Origin: Talinum fruticosum
Taxonomy: Eukaryota; Streptophyta; Magnoliopsida; Caryophyllales; Talinaceae
Direction: 5' to 3'
Length of the DNA stretch: 64,000 nt
Assembly: GCA_021018815.1 (NCBI GenBank)
Contig: JAITYX010000089.1
Location: 1,860,001 to 1,924,000, forward strand
Positions 63,640-64,000 of this stretch are shown here, in pieces. Position 1 is the stretch's first letter, and each line of letters starts with the position of its first letter. The translations under genes and the position numbers were made by a program. The notes under the pieces were generated by a model. The model had not been told where the DNA came from. It did no database searches and was given only the letters and a program-made list of their open reading frames with translations.

Positions 63640-64000
63640 CTGCATTGATAAGCAAACACAGTAGCCACGTACAATGGGGGTCAACAGATAGTTACCGAAA
63701 AGTTAATGAACAATGAACCAATGCTCTTAAGAAAATGAAGAATGAACTGAGGATCTCATACTTTCATCTTCTAAAATCTCATTCTCATGGTTCATTGTTA
63801 ATCCATCTAGCTACTCACTATGCATTTCTACTTCTAGAACTATCGCAATTCCCCTATCATTTAATGTTTTATAGCACTATTGTTTCATTAGCCTCCCTCC
63901 CCCTGAATTTTAAGATCCTACCAATATTATAATTTCAGAAATATCAGATAACAGAAAACACATGAAAAGCAACCATATCTCATATCAAGAAGGAAAATTC
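63640..64000 (-). other. Intron of the ACBP gene
   Basis: Sequence upstream of the last ACBP exon on its strand; no second exon is seen before the window ends, so this is read as intron. Confidence 0.5.

Overview
This is an ordinary nuclear chromosome segment from a flowering plant, almost certainly a eudicot. Its genes have many introns, are separated by AT-rich spacers, and encode plant-only proteins: a chloroplast PEP-associated protein, a thylakoid phosphatase, a sulfated-peptide precursor and a lectin-tailed GH35 beta-galactosidase. The species cannot be named from sequence alone. I rebuilt gene models by joining exons at GT-AG (rarely GC-AG) junctions and checking that phases close.

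Layout, left to right: TWD1/FKBP42 (+, 52-4786); a plastid-type TPR protein (-, 5499-10421); a secreted GH35 beta-galactosidase (+, 11218-15826); the five-KH protein RCF3/HOS5/SHINY1 (-, 16787-22024); PTAC7/PAP12 (+, 24038-26171); TAP38/PPH1 (+, 27084-30115); a CHMP7-type ESCRT-III protein (-, 30395-31726); a PSY-type sulfated peptide precursor (-, 33404-33812); a gene-poor stretch with small repeats; importin beta-1 KPNB1 (-, 37838-40538, with a long 5' UTR intron); separase ESP (-, 43164-60190, 26 exons); a 5'-truncated LINE (-, 60421-62599) flanked by a 14-bp target-site duplication; and the last exon of an ankyrin-type acyl-CoA-binding protein (-, 63463-63639). The genes do not form a pathway. 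Two adjacent nuclear genes (PTAC7, TAP38) serve the chloroplast, and KPNB1 and ESP are housekeeping and cell-cycle genes.

The strongest pattern in the window concerns sequence quality. Eight of the eleven conserved genes (TWD1, TPR, BGAL, RCF3, PTAC7, TAP38, KPNB1, ESP) are each interrupted by one or two frame breaks. Every break is repaired by one extra base, and in all but one case that base clearly extends a homopolymer run; the exception (ESP exon 4) has two candidate runs. With the missing base restored, exon phases close and protein lengths match the families. I count at least 13 such sites, all contractions and none expansions. This looks like uncorrected long-read homopolymer error rather than eight neighbouring pseudogenes. 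The listed CDS are therefore treated as functional genes with noted frame breaks.

I found no evidence of a new biological system. The items most worth following up are the PSY-type peptide gene, the LINE inserted about 217 bp upstream of the separase start codon, an E2F-like site and a 12-bp palindrome in that same short promoter, two GC-AG introns, and a tandem duplication covering the stop codon of the TPR gene.
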